Source of the DNA: Corynebacterium sp. SCR221107
GTDB taxonomy: Bacteria > Actinomycetota > Actinomycetes > Mycobacteriales > Mycobacteriaceae
Assembly (NCBI RefSeq): GCF_027886475.1
Contig: NZ_CP115670.1
Coordinates: 992,001 to 1,056,000, forward strand
Direction of reading: 5' to 3'
DNA: 64,000 bases
In this document: positions 37,530 through 46,494 of the stretch, piece by piece
Layout of the letters: each line of letters opens with the position of its first letter
How positions within the stretch are numbered: the stretch's first letter is position 1
Notes under the pieces: generated by a model
Told to the model about the DNA's origin: nothing
What the model saw: the letters and a program-made list of their open reading frames with translations, nothing else
The model's database searches: none
Program-made: the position numbers and the translations under genes

Positions 37530-38825
37530 ATGACCACCACCGGACAGGCACGTACCGCTGCGGAGATCCAGAAGGATTGGGATGAGAACCCTCGTTGGGA
37601 GGGGATCCAGCGCGACTATACCGCCGAGCAGGTCGCTGAGCTTCAGGGCAAGGTCATCGAGGAGCACACCCTTGCACGCCGTGGCGCTGAGGTTTTGTGG
37701 GAGAAGGTCTCCAAGCGAGATGGCTCCTACATCAACTCGCTTGGCGCGCTGACCGGAAACCAGGCAGTGCAGCAGGCCCGTGCTGGACTTCAGGCCGTTT
37801 ACCTCTCGGGCTGGCAGGTTGCAGGTGATGCCAACCTCTCCGGCCACACCTACCCAGATCAGTCGCTGTACCCGGCCAACTCGGTTCCAAGCGTTGTCCG
37901 TCGAATCAATAACGCCTTGCTGCGAGCCGACGAGATCGCCCGCGTTGAGGGGGACAACTCTGTCGAGGACTGGCTGTTGCCAATCGTTGCCGATGGAGAG
38001 GCTGGCTTCGGTGGCGCCCTCAATGTTTATGAGCTGCAAAAGGCAATGATTGCTGCCGGTGCTGCTGGTACTCACTGGGAGGATCAGCTTGCATCCGAGA
38101 AGAAGTGCGGTCATCTGGGTGGCAAGGTTCTCATTCCGACCCAGCAGCACATCCGCACCCTGACCTCCGCTCGTCTTGCTGCCGACGTTGCTAACACTCC
38201 AACCGTCATCATCGCCCGCACCGATGCCGAGGCTGCTACCCTCATCACCTCCGATGTTGATGATCGGGATAAGCCGTTCATCACTGGTGAGCGCACCTCC
38301 GAAGGTTTCTACAAGGTGCAAAATGGCCTCGAGCCGTGCATCGCCCGCGCGAAGTCTTACGCCCCCTATGCAGACATGATTTGGATGGAGACCGGAACTC
38401 CGGATCTGGAGCTGGCAAAGAAGTTCGCTGAGGGCGTGAAGGCGGAATTCCCAGACCAGCTCCTCGCATACAACTGCTCGCCTTCCTTCAACTGGTCCGC
38501 ACACCTCGATGCTGACGAGATCGCGAAGTTCCAGCGTGAACTTGGAGCAATGGGCTTCTCCTTCCAATTCATCACTCTGGCAGGCTTCCACGCCCTCAAC
38601 TACGGCATGTTCGACCTCGCTCACGGCTACGCACGCGAAGGCATGACGGCTTTCGTCGACCTGCAGAACCGCGAGTTCAAGGCTGCAGAGGAGCGCGGCT
38701 TCACCGCAGTCAAGCACCAGCGCGAGGTTGGCGCCGGCTACTTCGACAAGATCGCCACCACGGTTGACCCGAACTCTTCGACTACCGCTCTGAAGGGATC
38801 CACCGAGGAAGGCCAGTTCCACTAG
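37530..38825 (+). CDS. aceA: Isocitrate lyase
   Basis: 431 aa. It splits isocitrate to succinate and glyoxylate, first step of the shunt, needed on acetate, fatty acids and degraded amino acids. Seen: the active-site loop [14 protein letters not shown] (about 190-203, catalytic Cys in KKCGH), [11 protein letters not shown] (about 150-160), ARTDAEAA (about 229), YNCSPSFNW (about 312-320) and metal-binding ETGTPD. Length is normal. ATG start; followed by a strong hairpin. Codon use is strongly biased, as in a highly expressed gene. Confidence 0.97.
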   Translation: MTTTGQARTAAEIQKDWDENPRWEGIQRDYTAEQVAELQGKVIEEHTLARRGAEVLWEKVSKRDGSYINSLGALTGNQAVQQARAGLQAVYLSGWQVAGDANLSGHTYPDQSLYPANSVPSVVRRINNALLRADEIARVEGDNSVEDWLLPIVADGEAGFGGALNVYELQKAMIAAGAAGTHWEDQLASEKKCGHLGGKVLIPTQQHIRTLTSARLAADVANTPTVIIARTDAEAATLITSDVDDRDKPFITGERTSEGFYKVQNGLEPCIARAKSYAPYADMIWMETGTPDLELAKKFAEGVKAEFPDQLLAYNCSPSFNWSAHLDADEIAKFQRELGAMGFSFQFITLAGFHALNYGMFDLAHGYAREGMTAFVDLQNREFKAAEERGFTAVKHQREVGAGYFDKIATTVDPNSSTTALKGSTEEGQFH

Positions 38826-38870
38826 GAACGGAGCATTGGGACATCACCCCCGGCCCTTCCCCTCACAAAG

Positions 38871-38909
38871 ATGGTGGTGTGGCTAGGCTACACCGGGTCA
38901 CACCACCAT
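38871..38909 (+). terminator. Terminator after aceA
   Basis: Perfect 11-bp arms ATGGTGGTGTG (38871-38881) and CACACCACCAT (38899-38909) with a 17-base loop, 46 bases past the aceA stop; followed by TGGCTTC, not a long T-run. Confidence 0.7.
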
Positions 38910-39423
38910 TGGCTTCATGCCTCTCGTGCTGCGCCCGCATCAGCACCCATGTTTTCTCCACGCCTTCGGCGGTAAGTATGGGATCCACTCGACATTTGCG
39001 GTACCTCGCAATGCGTTAGGCCATCTGTGCCCATCTTTCGCAGAATTCGTTGCGGCGATCGAACCTCTCGTATCACCGAACGGCGACAAGGCAAATATTA
39101 CCTGCGAGCCTTGCCCACAATCGGTCGGTGGACGATGTTCTCATTGCGATTTGTGGTGTTGCTTTCGCTCAAGTGGCGCTCCAATTGGGCACGTTTCTCC
39201 AAAAGGGAAATAGATGGCGTCCAGTCTCATGGCGCAAAATTTGTCCAGAGGATGCTTCAACCGCTAAAAGGGGCTCGAACCGCTGGGGTTTTGGGCTTAG
39301 TGGGAAAACGCTCTCCATGGGTTGCTGGTGTGGGTGCAGGACGGGAGGATCTACAGAGGTCGTGGACACTAGCTTCATGTTTGTACTTCCTGTCCAGTCG
39401 GTGAGCCTCATTGCGTTGCTATG

Positions 39424-39443
39424 TCTTTAGTTCCAACTAAAGA
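39424..39443. promoter_or_regulatory. 20-bp palindrome upstream of rraA
   Basis: TCTTTAGTT-CC-AACTAAAGA: perfect 9-bp arms with a 2-base centre, 75 bases before the rraA ATG. Too tight for an RNA terminator loop, so a protein-binding site is the likelier reading. Confidence 0.4.
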
Positions 39444-39517
39444 ACGAGTGCGAATGGGCATGAACACGATTTAGCATTACCCGATGAAACACTAGGTGAG
39501 TAGAAAAGGAAAAGGGC

Positions 39518-40021
39518 ATGGCTATCACACCGTTGGCAACCGCTGATCTTGTGGACATCATCGGCGAAGATGTGCGTTCCTGCGATACCCAATTCACTAA
39601 TTATGGTGGAGTCACAGCATTTTGTGGACGCATCGAGACGATTCGCTGTTTTCAAGACAATGGCTTGGTCAAAAAGCTGCTCAATTCCCCCGGCGACGGT
39701 CGCGTTTTGGTGGTTGACGGCTATGGATCGGTTCATACTGCTTTGATGGGCGATCTTATCGCCAAGGCTGGCGTGGCACATGGCTGGGCTGGCGTGGTGA
39801 TCAACGGGGCGATTCGCGATAGTGCCGTTGTGTCGGAGCTGCCATTCGGGGCGAAAGCTCTGGGGACGAACCCTCGCAAATCCGCAAAGGATGCCGAAGG
39901 TGAGCTCTCCGTAGTAGTCGAGTTCGGTGGGGTTGAGTTCGTGCCTGGCCATTTCCTTTACGCTGATGCTGATGGCATCGTCGTCACCGAAGACCCGATT
40001 GAGGAGGGCGCCATCGATTAG
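39518..40021 (+). CDS. rraA: RraA-like protein (RNase E inhibitor / HMG aldolase fold)
   Basis: 167 aa. Family signature: [19 protein letters not shown] (about 24-42), [22 protein letters not shown] (about 64-85), [16 protein letters not shown] (about 90-105) and a compact C-terminus. Members inhibit RNase E in E. coli. Others, with conserved G-x-I-R-D, are metal-dependent 4-hydroxy-4-methyl-2-oxoglutarate or oxaloacetate-type aldolases. The GAIRD arginine/aspartate needed for aldolase activity is present, so both are possible. Monocistronic; a very strong terminator follows. Confidence 0.88.
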   Translation: MAITPLATADLVDIIGEDVRSCDTQFTNYGGVTAFCGRIETIRCFQDNGLVKKLLNSPGDGRVLVVDGYGSVHTALMGDLIAKAGVAHGWAGVVINGAIRDSAVVSELPFGAKALGTNPRKSAKDAEGELSVVVEFGGVEFVPGHFLYADADGIVVTEDPIEEGAID

Positions 40022-40048
40022 CTCCGAAAACCATCACTCGCTTTAAGT

Positions 40049-40107
40049 ACACAAGGTGACCCGGTTTTCCACGCCACATGCGTGTGAAAAACCGGGTCAC
40101 CTTGTGT
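40049..40107 (+). terminator. Strong terminator after rraA
   Basis: Perfect 20-bp arms (40049-40068 and 40088-40107; core CACAAGGTGACCCGG) with a 19-base loop, 27 bases past rraA. The long stem resembles the mscL hairpin in scale. Tail GGTTTCC. Confidence 0.8.
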
Positions 40108-40473
40108 GGTTTCCATCCGCAGTCCGAATTTATCGTGCGGACGCTGGTCAATCACCCTGACTTTTTGTTTGAAAGAAGTGGCTCAATACGAAGCCTGGTG
40201 ATGGATTCAGCGCCACGCTCCCTCATTAGAAGAAAGTAGAGGCGACAGAAGGCAATTTAAGGACGAACCGTAGCAAGGACCATCAGCGAACCCGAGTTGC
40301 ACGCCTTAAGAACGGAAGAACAGACAAAGCGCCGGAGAAAACTCCGGCGCTGAATGCAGTTACACCCAGTTCGCTCTGGTTTCCGCTAGGGCCGTGCGTA
40401 GTTCCCGTCAGCCCCCTCATCAATGATGTGAGGGTCGGGAAACGAGTGCAGCCCCACCGGGGAGGGCGGTGTA
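40108..40473. other. Intergenic stretch before the convergent GAPDH gene
   Basis: 366 bases without a credible gene. The only clear element is the hairpin at 40328-40351. There is some short inverted G/C-rich sequence at about 40450. I see no promoter I can support. Confidence 0.5.
40328..40351 (-). terminator. Rho-independent terminator of the GAPDH gene
   Basis: AGCGCCGGAG-AAAA-CTCCGGCGCT: perfect 10-bp arms and a 4-base loop. On the minus strand it is followed by TTTGTCTGTTCTT, a T-rich tail. It lies 123 bases past the GAPDH stop. Confidence 0.8.
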
Positions 40474-41904
40474 TTAGATGTCTTTAGACGCGGGGCGCGC
40501 TGGAAGGACAACCGGGCGAGCGTTTGCAAGGTGCTCGACGATACGGATGACCTGGTTGGAGTAGCCGAACTCGTTGTCGTACCAGACGTAGAGAACCAAA
40601 TGGTTGCCGTTGGCGATGGTTGCCAAACCGTCGACAATTCCGGCGTGGGTGGAGCCAACGAAGTCGGAGGATACAACCTCTGGGGATGCGATGTAGGAGA
40701 TCTGCTGGCGCAGATCGGAGTACAGCGCAACGCGATCCATGAGGTCATTGACCTCATCGCGGGTGACTTCCTTTTCCAAGGTCAAGTTGAGCACAGCCAT
40801 GGAAACGTCGGGGGTTGGAACGCGGATTGCGTTGCCGGTGAGCTTGCCTTCGAGCTCAGGCAGGGCCTTGGCAACTGCCTTTGCGGCACCGGTCTCCGTG
40901 AGCACCATGTTCAAGCCGGCGGCGCGGCCACGGCGGGCGCCCTTGTGGAAGTTGTCGATGAGGTTTTGGTCATTAGTAAAAGAGTGAACGGTCTCGACGT
41001 GGCCGTTGACAATGCCGTAGTGATCATTGATCACCTTCAGCGAAGGAGTGATGCCGTTGGTGGTACACGAGGCGGCGGTGACGATCGTGTGCTCGTCGGT
41101 GATGGCGTCGTGGTTAATGCCGTAAACGACATTGAGCAGGTCGCCCTTGCCTGGTGCGGTAAGCACGACGCGGTCAACACCCTTGGCCTCAAGGTGCTGG
41201 GACAGTCCAGCACGGTCGCGCCACACGCCGGTATTGTCCACGACAATGGCGTTGTCGATACCGTAGGAGGTGTAGTCGATGCTGGTCGGATCGTTCGCGT
41301 AGATCATTTGGATCTTGGTGCCGTTTGCCCAGATGACTTCATTTTCCTCATCAACGGTGATGGTGCCACGGAATGCGCCGTGTACCGAGTCGCGGCGCAG
41401 CAGAGAGGCGCGCTTGTGGATGTCATCAGCGGACTTCTTGCGCACAACGATGGCGCGCAGGCGAGGACCGCCATAGGCGGCCTCGCGGGAGATGAGGATG
41501 CGTGCCAGCAGGCGACCGATGCGGCCAAAGCCGTAGAGCACCACGTCCTTGGTGGGACGCTCGGTGGCCGCGCCGATGACCTCAGCCAGTTCCGAGTTAA
41601 GGAATTCAGCGAGGTCCCCGCCCTTTTCGGAATAGGAGGCAGCCAGCCGGCCGAGGTCGATGGAAGCCGAGCCGAGGTTCAAGGCTGGCAGCAGTTCGAG
41701 AATCGGCAGGGTGTCGGCCGGGGTAAGCTCGCGGTCATTTGCCAAGCGCGAGTAGCGGTGAGCCTTGACGATGTCGATGTCGGTGACGTCGATCAGAAGG
41801 CGGCCGAACACGGAGACCACCACATTGTTTTCGCGGTGAAGCTTGCCGATGATCGGGAGCATCTGCTGTGCGGATTCGAGCTTTTCGTTCCAGTCGTTGG
41901 CCAT
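40474..41904 (-). CDS. gapB: Glyceraldehyde-3-phosphate dehydrogenase, GapB/GapX type
   Basis: 476 aa from the ATG at 41904, which has AAGAAG just upstream; a 19-residue extension to 41961 lacks a site. It is longer than glycolytic GapA (about 335 aa) because of an N-terminal extension of about 125 residues (NWNEKL-type start). Then the GAPDH fold: YGFGRIGRLLARIL (NAD(P) loop, about 126-139) and catalytic AASCTTNGITPSLKV (Cys at about 277), and C-terminal WYDNEFGYSNQV. C. glutamicum has such a second GAPDH, which works in gluconeogenesis with NADP. Its position near aceA/aceB fits growth on acetate-like carbon. Confidence 0.9.
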   Translation of the reverse strand: MANDWNEKLESAQQMLPIIGKLHRENNVVVSVFGRLLIDVTDIDIVKAHRYSRLANDRELTPADTLPILELLPALNLGSASIDLGRLAASYSEKGGDLAEFLNSELAEVIGAATERPTKDVVLYGFGRIGRLLARILISREAAYGGPRLRAIVVRKKSADDIHKRASLLRRDSVHGAFRGTITVDEENEVIWANGTKIQMIYANDPTSIDYTSYGIDNAIVVDNTGVWRDRAGLSQHLEAKGVDRVVLTAPGKGDLLNVVYGINHDAITDEHTIVTAASCTTNGITPSLKVINDHYGIVNGHVETVHSFTNDQNLIDNFHKGARRGRAAGLNMVLTETGAAKAVAKALPELEGKLTGNAIRVPTPDVSMAVLNLTLEKEVTRDEVNDLMDRVALYSDLRQQISYIASPEVVSSDFVGSTHAGIVDGLATIANGNHLVLYVWYDNEFGYSNQVIRIVEHLANARPVVLPARPASKDI

Positions 41905-42241
41905 GACGTTCTTCTTAGATCCTTTTGGGTAAGCGTAAAAGACACGCGCCGCTTCGGGCACTGCCGTAATCCTAAAACATTCCTGTTACTAATATGGTCC
42001 GTTTCGGGGGTGAAAAACACGGTGAGGGTACCCACGGGGATTGAGGCGCAGCAGCATGCCCACGACGGACGCATCCTAGTTCTTGCAAATTCGACCGCAA
42101 CTCGGTGCAGTGCCTGCTTGCCGACGCCCGATGCCCACCTCCGCTCAAGACATAATTTCGTATTGCCTGGGTTTCTTCCAATTTGATTGACAAAAGGTAG
42201 ACTTTTCGGGCGAGCGTCGTTGGTGGAAAGGTGCGTTAGAC
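41905..42241. other. Divergent region, gapB / membrane protein
   Basis: 337 bases. Promoters for gapB (minus) and the membrane-protein gene (plus) should lie here. A TTGACA at about 42186 is a candidate -35 for the plus-strand gene; no clear -10 was assigned. GGTGGAAAGG precedes the ATG at 42242. Confidence 0.45.
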
Positions 42242-42895
42242 ATGTGGCATGCCGTTAGTTTTGCGTTGATGGATTCCGTCAACGTTTTGCTCATCGGTCT
42301 CATTGTCGCTGTTGGCGTGCTTTTGCCACGTGGCGGCAAGTATTGGAAGATCATGGGGCTGCTGGTCGGCGGCGACTGGGTAGGAGTGTTCCTGCTGGCC
42401 TTGGCCACGATGTATCTGTTCAATGGCATCGAGGATACGGTCCGGGCGGTCATCGATTCGCCGATTTTCGGGATCATTCTCATTGCCTTCGGCATCCTGG
42501 GTGCGGTGATGACCTGGCGCGGCGGCGACAATACGGCGATGCTGGAAAAGCTCTTGCCGCCGGTGCGAAAGCCTTCTGGAAAGACTTTTGTGGCAGGTCT
42601 ATTGCTCGGTGTGATCCAATCCGCGACTTCAGCACCGTTTTTTGGTGGTATCGCCGTGCTTAGCGTCGGTGACTTTTCCGTGTGGGTGCAATACATCGGA
42701 ATGTTCTTTTATGCGTGCCTTGCTCTGAGTCTGCCAGTGCTGACGGCGCTTGGGGTCGGATTTGTTCGGGCATTCCCGGAAAGCCCTGCCGGGCGTGGTT
42801 TTGAGTGGATGCGCAATCATGGAGATGCCGTCAACAATGGTGCCGGATATGTCGTTTCCGTCATCTTGATCGTCTTGGGCTTGGCGCACCTTTAG
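42242..42895 (+). CDS. Multi-pass membrane protein of unknown function
   Basis: 217 aa with about six hydrophobic helices: about 7-28, 36-60, 72-93, 115-138, 145-167 and 199-216. The loop SGKTFVAGLLLGVIQSATSAPFFGG (split around residue 115) and the N-terminal DSVNVLLIG resemble small-molecule exporters of the LysE/GAP-like superfamily, but I cannot place it in a family. ATG start with GGTGGAAAGG. It is alone on its strand between gapB and a nitroreductase gene. Confidence 0.7.
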   Translation: MWHAVSFALMDSVNVLLIGLIVAVGVLLPRGGKYWKIMGLLVGGDWVGVFLLALATMYLFNGIEDTVRAVIDSPIFGIILIAFGILGAVMTWRGGDNTAMLEKLLPPVRKPSGKTFVAGLLLGVIQSATSAPFFGGIAVLSVGDFSVWVQYIGMFFYACLALSLPVLTALGVGFVRAFPESPAGRGFEWMRNHGDAVNNGAGYVVSVILIVLGLAHL

Positions 42896-43007
42896 CCGGG
42901 ATGCATGCTTTCCTACGCCTGCGTGACTGCTGCGTGGAAACGTCAAGGCCACCGGCAAGTCTGAAACCTATGCGGCGTCGGAAAGCGCACTCAGCGCTGA
43001 CAGTGCC

Positions 43008-43826
43008 CTATTGCTGGGTGCATAGACCTTGGTTGTGCAAGATGGTGAGGTAGTCCTGCTCTAGAGCCTTGCCCTTGCCCATGTTGTGAGCCACCTGATT
43101 GCTGAAAGAATCCACGCGATTATTGGCATCGCGCAGATCGTAATACTCTTGGACGGTTTCGTCATAGGCGGCCAGAGCCTTTAGGCTCTCCTCGGACTCG
43201 AGATCGGGGTACCGGTTGGTGCCAATGGTCAACTCCCGGGGCAGGCGTGGCTTGTATTGCGGATGTTGATCGGGGTACCCGACAAGCAGGCCGACCGCGG
43301 GGAAGGTGTACTTCGGAAGCTGGAGGGCGGCGATGACTCTTTCAATATCGTTGGAAATTGAGCCCAGGTATGTGGTGCCCAAGCCTAAGGATTCCGCCGC
43401 AGTCACCATGTTCTGTGCGGCGATCATCGTGTCTTGATAGCCCTGGAGGAATACCCCCATGCGCCCCATGGGTTCAAGGTCGGCTCCCGCGCGGCGACGG
43501 ATTTCTGCGTTGCGATGCAGGTCGACGACAAACACAAAAAGATCGCCCTTTGTCCCGCCGACATAAGGCTGGCCTGAGCTGAGGAAGACCTGCTCGCGTA
43601 CGTTTGCATCAGTGACGTGAATAATGGTGAACTGCTGCATAAAGGTAGAGGTCGCGCCGTGGCAGGCGACATCGAAAAGCGTGGTGAGGACCTCATTTGG
43701 TAGTGGCTTTTCTTGGTATCGACGGATGGTGCGGTGTGCCAACAGCGTATCGATGGCGGGGGTGGAAACTGCGGTAGTTGGGGCCTGGTTAAGGGCTTCG
43801 CTGGGGGCATGAGTGGCAGAAGTCAA
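43008..43826 (-). CDS. NADPH-dependent nitroreductase/flavin reductase (NfsA-like)
   Basis: 272 aa from the TTG at 43826, chosen because CCAAGGAGAAC lies 8 bases upstream; the frame stays open to 43955 without a site. FMN-binding nitroreductase fold: LLAHRTIRRYQEKPLPNEVL (about 26-45), the HGATSTFMQQFTIIHVTD segment (about 55-72), QDTMIAAQNMVTAAESLGLGTTYLGSI (about 128-154), AVGLLVGYPDQHPQYKPRLP (about 176-195). The C-terminal extension (about 200-272) is typical of NfsA/Frp enzymes, which reduce nitro compounds, quinones or flavins. Divergent from the thiolase operon. Confidence 0.88.
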   Translation of the reverse strand: MTSATHAPSEALNQAPTTAVSTPAIDTLLAHRTIRRYQEKPLPNEVLTTLFDVACHGATSTFMQQFTIIHVTDANVREQVFLSSGQPYVGGTKGDLFVFVVDLHRNAEIRRRAGADLEPMGRMGVFLQGYQDTMIAAQNMVTAAESLGLGTTYLGSISNDIERVIAALQLPKYTFPAVGLLVGYPDQHPQYKPRLPRELTIGTNRYPDLESEESLKALAAYDETVQEYYDLRDANNRVDSFSNQVAHNMGKGKALEQDYLTILHNQGLCTQQ

Positions 43827-43962
43827 AATAAGTTCTCCTTGGGTAATTGTCCTTGAAACATAGGTTAGCTTGCGTGGGCACTGTTGAAGGGCTGGGGATG
43901 AATTGTATCCGCGTGAAATTTGTTGAGAAATCTCCAGTAGGGTGGCGCGAGTCACAATGAGA

Positions 43963-43990
43963 CGGTACGATAGGGCGCTAAATCGTACAT
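43963..43990. promoter_or_regulatory. Inverted-repeat operator in front of thiolase operon
   Basis: CGGTACGA-N12-TCGTACAT with inner 7-bp arms GTACGAT and ATCGTAC. It is nearly the same 28 bases as the site at 54993-55020 (shared: C-x-GTACGATAG on the left and TCGTACA on the right). It lies 22 bases before the thiolase ATG at 44013. Likely a binding site for the TetR protein encoded at 54312-54884. Confidence 0.7.
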
Positions 43991-44012
43991 GTTTGTTTTT
44001 CTGGAGGATAAG

Positions 44013-45203
44013 ATGAAATCAGCCGAAGACGTAGTGATCGTTGGGGTGGCGCGTACCGCCTTTGGTAGGTTGTTAGGCTCGCTTTCTAGCCTGAGTGCAC
44101 CGCAGCTTGGCGGGTATGCCATCAAGGCGGCGTGCGAGCGGGCAGGTGTATCGAGCGATGACATTGATGCGGTGATCTTCGGCCAGGTGCTACAGGCCGG
44201 GGTGGGGCAAAATCCCACCAAGCAGGCAGCGTTGGCCGCGGGTATTCGACAAGAAGCGCATACGCTGACCGTGAACAAAGTTTGCCTCTCGGGGCTGACT
44301 GCTGTTATCGACGCGGCACGGCTTCTGCGTACAGGGGAGGCCTCCATCGTAATCGCGGGTGGGATGGAATCGATGTCGAACGCACCGCATGTGGCCGGAA
44401 TTCGCGCGGGAGTAAAATTCGGAAGCTCCACTCTTGCAGACCACATGGAACTGGATGGCTTAAGCTGCGCCTACGATGGGATTTCCATGGGGACGCTCAC
44501 TGAGAATTTTGCGCAAGACTATCCGGTGAGCCGAGAAGAGCAAGATCGCCTTTCTGTGGCTTCGCATCAACGGGCTGCGGGTGCTACCAAAGGTGGAGTA
44601 TTTGATTCGGAGATAGTGCCGGTGACCATTACCACTCGCAAGGGGGAAGTGGTGGTAGATACCGATGAAGGAGTGCGCCCTGATGTCACCGTCGAGTCCC
44701 TCTCCGCGCTGCGTCCGGCTTTTGCCAAGGACGGCACCATCACGGCCGGCAATTCCTCCCAGATTTCCGATGGTGCGGCGGCGTTGGTATTAACCAATCG
44801 TGCCTTGGCGGAGGAACGTGGATTACCCATCCTCGCGGTCGTGCGCGCACCTGGTCAGATTGCTGGGCCGAATCAATCACTCCAGGAAAAGCCCGCACAG
44901 GCACTCAAGGTTGCTTTGGATCGTCAGGGGTGGAGTGCAAGTGAGCTCGACCATGTGGAGATCAATGAGGCTTTTGCCGCGGTGGCGGTGCATTCCGCGC
45001 GTGTCCTTGGGCTCGCTGAAGAAATTGTGAATCCCAACGGGGGTGCCGTAGCACTCGGGCATCCCATCGGCGCTTCGGGCGCGCGGCTGGCGGCCCATGC
45101 GGCCCTGCGTCTAAGCCGAGGTGAGGCCACTCGAGCGGGAATCGCCTTGTGCGGTGGTGGTGGCCAGGGAGAGGCCTTATTGCTTGAGGCGGACCGAGAC
45201 TAA
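44013..45203 (+). CDS. Acetyl-CoA C-acyltransferase (thiolase)
   Basis: 396 aa from the ATG at 44013, which has GGAGG 6 bases upstream; the in-frame ATG at 43989 lies inside the operator. Thiolase II fold, cytosolic. Seen: VARTAFGRLLGSLS (about 11-24), nucleophile Cys in NKVCLSGLTAV (about 91), GGMESMSNAPHV (about 116-127), HVEINEAFAAVA (about 347), NPNGGAVALGHPIGASGARL (about 348-367, His) and CGGGGQGEA (second Cys, about 383). It cleaves 3-ketoacyl-CoA (or 2-methylacetoacetyl-CoA) with CoA. First gene of a run with two crotonases. Confidence 0.93.
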   Translation: MKSAEDVVIVGVARTAFGRLLGSLSSLSAPQLGGYAIKAACERAGVSSDDIDAVIFGQVLQAGVGQNPTKQAALAAGIRQEAHTLTVNKVCLSGLTAVIDAARLLRTGEASIVIAGGMESMSNAPHVAGIRAGVKFGSSTLADHMELDGLSCAYDGISMGTLTENFAQDYPVSREEQDRLSVASHQRAAGATKGGVFDSEIVPVTITTRKGEVVVDTDEGVRPDVTVESLSALRPAFAKDGTITAGNSSQISDGAAALVLTNRALAEERGLPILAVVRAPGQIAGPNQSLQEKPAQALKVALDRQGWSASELDHVEINEAFAAVAVHSARVLGLAEEIVNPNGGAVALGHPIGASGARLAAHAALRLSRGEATRAGIALCGGGGQGEALLLEADRD

Positions 45204-45265
45204 AACCACGTGCAAAAGAGAACACGACGCGAAAACGCGCGGGATAACGCAAAGGAATGGAAATA

Positions 45266-46342
45266 ATGACCCAGCAGAGCACGTCTCCAACAAATGAAAC
45301 TATTCAAGACCGTGACGTTGTGGTTGAGCGCATCGGCAAGGCTGGCATCATCACGTTGAACCGGCCCAAGGCGCTGAATGCGTTGAATTACTCCATGTGT
45401 CTAGCGGTGAAAGAGGCATTGGAGGATTTTCGCGATGATGAAGCCGTGGAACTTGTCGTCTTGAAAGGCGCAGGTGAGCGTGCGCTGTGTGCCGGAGGTG
45501 ATATCGCTGAGCTTTATCACGATGCGAAAAGCGGTGGCCGGGCAGGCGCGGCATTCTGGCGTGATGAATATCAGCTCAATCACGACATTGCCACCTACCC
45601 CAAGCCGTACGTGGCCATCATGCATGGTATCGTGCTCGGAGGGGGTATCGGGCTCTCGGCGCACGGTTCACATCGCGTGGTCACTGACTCCACGAGGGTT
45701 GGCATGCCGGACACGGGAATCGGTTTCAACCCTGATGTGGGTGGTTCTTATCTGTTGTCTCATGCGGCGCATAATCTCGGACTTCATCTTGGTCTAACGG
45801 GCATACACGTCGGCGCCGCCGAGGCCATTGCCGCGGGGCTTGCTGATATCTATGTGCCGGAATCGCATCTAGAGCGCTTGGTGGAGGCCTTGTCGGAGGA
45901 GGGGATCGCGGCCTGGGATCGTTTCGGCGAGCCGGCCGGGGAGGCCTTCGGTGGTGAAATTGCAGAAATTGAACAGGCCTACGCGGCGCCCACTGTTGAG
46001 GGGATTTTGCGCAACCTCGACAATTCCACTGCTGCCTTCGCGGCCGATGCAGCCAAGCGGATCCGGCGCAACTCGCCTGTTGCTGTGAAAGTGACGTTCG
46101 AGTACATCCGGAATGCGAAGGATTTGAGCTTGAAACAGGCGCTGGAAGAGGAATACATCGTCTCCAACAACATGCACGGCTACCCCGATTTTGTTGAGGG
46201 GGTTCGGGCTCAAATCATTGACAAAGACCGCAATCCTTCGTGGACGCCTCCCACCTTGGCTAACGTCGATAAGCAATTAGTCGATGAGCTGCTGGGCGCG
46301 CTACGAGCGGACGACATTGAGCCGCTGACTATTCGCACCTGA
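45266..46342 (+). CDS. 3-hydroxyisobutyryl-CoA hydrolase-like crotonase
   Basis: 358 aa from the ATG at 45266 (AAAGGAA 9 bases upstream; an in-frame ATG at 45257 is too close to that site). Long-form crotonase (ECH_2): [16 protein letters not shown] (about 26-41), ERALCAGGDIAELYHDA (about 70-86), HGIVLGGGIGLSAHGSHRVV (about 118-137). At the place where these hydrolases have a catalytic Glu (M-P-E-x-x-I-G), this protein has Asp (GMPDTGIGFNPDVG, about 143-156); the second acid in PDVG is kept. Only 62 bases after thiolase, so same operon. May act in valine breakdown, but the changed residue makes the reaction uncertain. Confidence 0.85.
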   Translation: MTQQSTSPTNETIQDRDVVVERIGKAGIITLNRPKALNALNYSMCLAVKEALEDFRDDEAVELVVLKGAGERALCAGGDIAELYHDAKSGGRAGAAFWRDEYQLNHDIATYPKPYVAIMHGIVLGGGIGLSAHGSHRVVTDSTRVGMPDTGIGFNPDVGGSYLLSHAAHNLGLHLGLTGIHVGAAEAIAAGLADIYVPESHLERLVEALSEEGIAAWDRFGEPAGEAFGGEIAEIEQAYAAPTVEGILRNLDNSTAAFAADAAKRIRRNSPVAVKVTFEYIRNAKDLSLKQALEEEYIVSNNMHGYPDFVEGVRAQIIDKDRNPSWTPPTLANVDKQLVDELLGALRADDIEPLTIRT

Positions 46343-46409
46343 AAACGACGGGAGCTGCAGGGATGTGTCACAAGGCCGTGGGACATCCCAGAACCTGGGC
46401 AAGAAAACA

Positions 46410-46425
46410 GGGTAAAAACTTACCC
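46410..46425. promoter_or_regulatory. Palindrome upstream of enoyl-CoA hydratase gene
   Basis: GGGTAA-AAAC-TTACCC: 6-bp arms with a 4-base centre, 70 bases before the ATG at 46495. Could be an operator or a weak attenuator within the beta-oxidation run. Confidence 0.35.
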
Positions 46426-46494
46426 AAGTAAAAACAAGCTACATCTTTGTTGGGTACAAAACCCAGCGCCGAATTTCAAATCTAAGGAGTGACC

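Larger units (their letters stand above)
38826..39517. other. Gene-poor stretch between aceA and rraA
   Basis: 692 bases. It holds the aceA terminator and a 20-bp palindrome (39424-39443). Overlapping short frames (e.g. 39050-39430, 126 codons with one hydrophobic end) have no ribosome site or recognisable domain. It may be remains of a decayed gene. The rraA ATG is preceded by GAAAAGGAAAAGG. Confidence 0.45.

Noticed and set aside
37395..38822. 475-codon minus-strand frame opposite aceA
   Set aside because: Antisense shadow of isocitrate lyase, with low-complexity V/L/G/E composition typical of reversed codon bias.
40531..42186. 551-codon plus-strand open frame opposite gapB
   Set aside because: It is the antisense mirror of a highly biased, well-identified GAPDH gene; long shadow frames are expected there, and it has no family features or ribosome site.
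43859..43876. Possible DtxR iron box before nitroreductase gene
   Set aside because: Only the left half (TAGGTTAGC) fits the consensus; the right half (TTGCGTGGG) does not match CTAACCTAA.
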